DNA of 16,338 bases, taken from contig CACIOV010000018.1 of the NCBI GenBank assembly GCA_902588335.1, positions 1 to 16,338 of the forward strand. The letters run 5' to 3'. Under the pieces are notes generated by a model. That model ran no database searches and was not told where the DNA came from. It saw only the letters and a program-made list of their open reading frames with translations. The stretch is from an uncultured Pelagibacteraceae bacterium. GTDB taxonomy: Bacteria > Pseudomonadota > Alphaproteobacteria > Pelagibacterales > Pelagibacteraceae. Shown piece by piece: positions 14,022 to 16,338 of the stretch (the stretch's first letter is position 1; each line of letters starts with the position of its first letter). A program made the translations under genes and the position numbers.

Positions 14022-14462
14022 TTATTGAATTGGAATAAGTTTCTTTTTCTTTTGTTCTGGCAAGATTTTTTCACAATTAATTGTCAAAAGACCGTCTTTA
14101 AGCTCTGCACCATTTATTTTTACATCATCTGCAATCGTAAATGATCTTGAAAACGATCTTTGAGATATTCCCTTATGAATTATCTCGTCCCCATCTTTTT
14201 CGACAGTTTTGTCAACTTTTTTTGTTTTAACTGTTAAAAGATTGTCTTCAAACTCCACCTCAACATCATCTTTATTAAAGCCAGCTACCGCTAATTCAAT
14301 GGCATATTTATCTTTTCCAGCTTTTCTAATGTTGTATGGCGGGTAATTACTTTGTACTACTCTGCCATTACCAAGCATAGACTCAAATTGATCAAACATA
14401 TCATCAAAGCCGATGCTAAAAGGTCTTAAAGAGTTAAAGATTGATAAATCCTTACTTGTCAT
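14022..14462 (-). CDS. hsp20: Small heat-shock protein (Hsp20/IbpA-like, alpha-crystallin domain)
   Basis: This is an ATP-independent holdase chaperone that binds unfolding proteins and forms large oligomers. The 146 residues show an N-terminal arm with FSIGFDDMFDQFE (15-27), an alpha-crystallin domain at about 40-133 starting YPPYNIRK and including AGFNKDDVEVEFEDNLLTV (60-78) and the hallmark GAELKDGLLTI (118-128), and a C-terminal I-x-I anchor (Ile143-Pro-Ile145). This arrangement matches the IbpA class of proteobacteria. The ATG at 14462 is set by AAGGAGGT just upstream. An RpoH-type promoter and a ROSE-like leader precede it, so induction by heat at both transcription and translation is expected. 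It has its own terminator and stands alone as a unit. Confidence 0.95.
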   Translation of the reverse strand: MTSKDLSIFNSLRPFSIGFDDMFDQFESMLGNGRVVQSNYPPYNIRKAGKDKYAIELAVAGFNKDDVEVEFEDNLLTVKTKKVDKTVEKDGDEIIHKGISQRSFSRSFTIADDVKINGAELKDGLLTINCEKILPEQKKKKLIPIQ

Positions 14463-14519
14463 ATTTACCTCCTTAGTTTAGCAAGGTTAATTTATGTAAA
14501 TCCCAATAGGCGATTTACA
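14463..14519 (-). ncRNA. Candidate ROSE-like RNA thermometer in the hsp20 5' leader
   Basis: Two hairpins can form in the predicted leader. The first pairs GUAAAUC (14518-14512) with GAUUUAC (14502-14496). The second pairs CUUGCU (14485-14480) with the Shine-Dalgarno sequence AGGAGG (14473-14468) over a 6-nt loop. Its UUGCU opposite AGGA, with a G opposite a G, is the defining feature of ROSE thermometers, which control small heat-shock genes in rhizobia and other proteobacteria. The leader (about 57 nt) is shorter than many ROSE elements. The motif, position and gene type all agree; melting behaviour cannot be judged by eye. Confidence 0.55.
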
Positions 14520-14525
14520 ATTTGC

Positions 14526-14553
14526 ATATAGTAACGATAATTAAATTTTCAAG
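14526..14553 (-). promoter_or_regulatory. Predicted RpoH (sigma-32) heat-shock promoter of hsp20
   Basis: The minus strand has CTTGAA (14553-14548) and CTATAT (14531-14526) separated by 16 bp. These fit the alphaproteobacterial RpoH consensus CTTGAA ... CYATNT. The -35 box ends one base from the stop codon of the upstream ptrB gene. Transcription would start near 14519. Confidence 0.6.
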
Positions 14554-14554
14554 A

Positions 14555-16338
14555 CTATGAATCTATTTTTTTAGAGATCTTTAATGCAAAAGCGTAATCC
14601 AATGCAATTTCTTCGATTGCAGAATCTCTACCAGTTTTTCCAGCATGGCCTGCTTTCATTTCAGTTTTTAAAAGCAGAAGATTATTATCCGTTTTATAGT
14701 CTCTTAATTTTGCGGTAAATTTTGCAGGTTCATCAAACAAAACTCTATTATCGCTTAAACTTGTGGTTATAAAAATATGGGGGTAATCTATTTTTTTTAT
14801 ATTTTCGTACGGAGAATATGATCGAATGTAATCAAAATGCTCTTTATTTTCTTTTGCATTACCAAATTCATTAAACTCACCAACTGTTAGCGGCAATGTA
14901 TGATCCAAGTTAGTTGTAAGTGTATCTACAAATGGAACAGCCATAATCATACCAAGAAATAGCTCGGGAGCTTCATTAACAACAGCTGCCATAGTTAACC
15001 CACCAGCCGAACCTCCAAAGCCTATAATTTTTTTTTTATTTGTATATTTTTTTTCAATTAAAAATTTTGAACTTGATATTAAGTCTTTAAAGGAATTTTT
15101 TTTATTAAGCATTTTTCCTTCTCTCCACCAATTCATTCCTCTCTCCATCCCTCCTCTTATATGTGCTGTTACCCAAATTATATTTCGATTAATTAAACTT
15201 AATCTACTGGAAGAAAAACCGGGCCCCATAGAAGAGCCGTAACTTCCGTAAGCATAAAGAAGAAGATTTGCGCTACCATCCAATTTTGTTTTTTTATGGC
15301 GAGTTATGGTTAATGGAATTTTCTTACCATCATGAGAATTGCAATTTAATCTTTCCACAATGTAATCATTGGGTTGATGACCAGAGGGTATAGTTTCTTC
15401 TTTAACAAGTTTTTTTTCTTTTGCTACAATGTCATAAATATATGATTTGCCAGGAGTTTTGGGAGAATTATAACCAATGTACAACTTATTTGTGTTTCTA
15501 TTCTTCTGCATTAACGATATGCCAGGAGTAATTACTTTTTCATTAGTAATAACTATATCTTCTTCTTTATTTGTTTTTAAATTTTTAACATAGAGTTTGG
15601 TTAAAGCATCTCTCAATTCAGATCTAATCATCCATTCATTTAATAGCTCAAAACCTCCAATTAAAACTCCTTTTGCTGCTGGGATATAATCTTGCCAACT
15701 ATTTATATCCTCATGTTTGCATATACAAATTTTAAAATCTTCAGCTTCTAAATTTGTGTGTATAAAAAATTTTTTATTCCAAGAATCTATAGAATATCTT
15801 ATTTCCTTTTCTCTTTTTCTAAATAATTTAGGTTTTGGGCTTGCTTCATTAACGCCAAAAAAATAAATTTCAGATGAGGTATGATCAGATGTTGAAATAA
15901 AAAAATATTTTTCATCAGAGCTAATTGAAATACCACAAGTAAAACCTTCGTCCTTTTCTTCGTAGATTAATTGATCATCTTTTGCTTTGGTTCCAATTTT
16001 ATGTCGATAAATTTTTCTTGGTCTGTGATATTTGTCTAATTTAGAATAAAAAATATATCTATCATCTAAAGACCAGATAATATTTCCAGACGTTTCGTGA
16101 ATTTCTTCGGTGATGATTTTGTTGTCTAAAATTTTACGCACGTATATTGTAAAATATTCCGAACCTTTAAGATCTAAGGAATAAGCAAGCATTTCATCGT
16201 TGTTTGATACTTCCAAATCCCCGATGCCGAAATATTCTGCGTTTAATTTTTTCTTTTCTTTTTCTCCAGACCAATATTCTTCAACTTCATTACTATCTAT
16301 TTTTTTTCTAAGTTTTATAGAGTAATTTGTTTTTTTAG
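14555..16338 (-). CDS. ptrB: Oligopeptidase B (S9A serine peptidase), 5' end cut by window edge
   Basis: Oligopeptidase B cleaves short peptides after Lys or Arg. The frame stays open to the right edge, giving 593 residues; a full protein is near 690, so about 100 N-terminal residues lie outside. A TTG at 16216 is an internal codon, because the upstream frame (IKLRKKIDSNEVEEYW..., then LNAEYFGIGD) matches the family propeller start. The propeller domain is followed by the alpha/beta-hydrolase domain: YGSYGSSMGPGF, VTAHIRGGMERGMNWW, the nucleophile motif GGSAGG (Ser codon 15008-15010), TVGEFNEFGN, catalytic Asp in SDNRV (14750-14752) and catalytic His in GHAGKTGR (14645-14647). The full triad is present, so it should be active. 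No signal peptide can be checked. It is co-directional with hsp20, but the hsp20 promoter between them suggests separate control. Confidence 0.93.
   Translation of the reverse strand, partial: KKTNYSIKLRKKIDSNEVEEYWSGEKEKKKLNAEYFGIGDLEVSNNDEMLAYSLDLKGSEYFTIYVRKILDNKIITEEIHETSGNIIWSLDDRYIFYSKLDKYHRPRKIYRHKIGTKAKDDQLIYEEKDEGFTCGISISSDEKYFFISTSDHTSSEIYFFGVNEASPKPKLFRKREKEIRYSIDSWNKKFFIHTNLEAEDFKICICKHEDINSWQDYIPAAKGVLIGGFELLNEWMIRSELRDALTKLYVKNLKTNKEEDIVITNEKVITPGISLMQKNRNTNKLYIGYNSPKTPGKSYIYDIVAKEKKLVKEETIPSGHQPNDYIVERLNCNSHDGKKIPLTITRHKKTKLDGSANLLLYAYGSYGSSMGPGFSSSRLSLINRNIIWVTAHIRGGMERGMNWWREGKMLNKKNSFKDLISSSKFLIEKKYTNKKKIIGFGGSAGGLTMAAVVNEAPELFLGMIMAVPFVDTLTTNLDHTLPLTVGEFNEFGNAKENKEHFDYIRSYSPYENIKKIDYPHIFITTSLSDNRVLFDEPAKFTAKLRDYKTDNNLLLLKTEMKAGHAGKTGRDSAIEEIALDYAFALKISKKIDS

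Noticed and set aside
16214..16338. TTG at 16216 as the true start of the peptidase
   Set aside because: The frame continues upstream to the window edge with sequence typical of the oligopeptidase B propeller, so the gene is cut, not short.
1..16338. CRISPR arrays, insertion sequences, tRNA or rRNA genes, phage genes
   Set aside because: No spaced direct repeats, transposase motifs, terminal inverted repeats, tRNA cloverleaf or rRNA-like sequence were seen on either strand.

Overview
The window is a very AT-rich, tightly packed bacterial chromosome segment. Adjacent genes overlap by 1-11 nt, the longest gap between genes is 220 nt, and the proteins are Lys/Ile/Asn-rich. With the gene families present, this points to a streamlined marine alphaproteobacterium of the SAR11 (Pelagibacter-like) type. 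That assignment is an inference from style and content; no rRNA or other marker is in the window.

Layout. (1) 1-1712, minus strand: msrA, sseA and a truncated membrane-fusion protein gene, read as one operon that leaves the window at its left edge. (2) 1756-3269, plus strand: an EamA/DMT-type transporter and an AlkA-like DNA glycosylase. (3) 3266-11601: a purine-catabolism island made of two divergent operons. The leftward one is uraD-alc-allA-puuE and the rightward one is uraH-xdhA-xdhB-guaD-puuD. Both start from a 58-bp intergenic region holding back-to-back promoter boxes and a TTGT...ACAA dyad. (4) 11598-13860: a DUF1330 gene, a purine-type phosphoribosyltransferase and an AzgA-type purine permease with a structured leader. 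A bidirectional terminator lies between the last two. (5) 13978-14553: a small heat-shock protein gene with its own terminator, a ROSE-like leader and an RpoH-type promoter. (6) 14555 to the right edge: oligopeptidase B, missing its N-terminus.

How the genes work together. The permease can import a purine base. The phosphoribosyltransferase can salvage it, or the island can degrade it: guanine to xanthine (GuaD), hypoxanthine/xanthine to urate (XdhAB), urate to 5-hydroxyisourate (PuuD), then to OHCU (UraH), S-allantoin (UraD), allantoate (PuuE), ureidoglycolate plus urea (Alc), and glyoxylate plus urea (AllA). Every step from guanine to glyoxylate has a gene here. No urease, xdhC or recognisable purine-responsive regulator is in the window. 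Glyoxylate is notable because cultured SAR11 strains depend on glycine or glycine precursors.

The most interesting points are a PuuD-type urate oxidase lacking its cytochrome c domain, a ROSE-like thermometer under an RpoH promoter before the heat-shock gene, a possible two-state leader in front of the permease, similar dyads upstream of both purine transcription units, two convergent gene pairs that share a TTAA as both stop codons, and a membrane-fusion protein without its alpha-hairpin.
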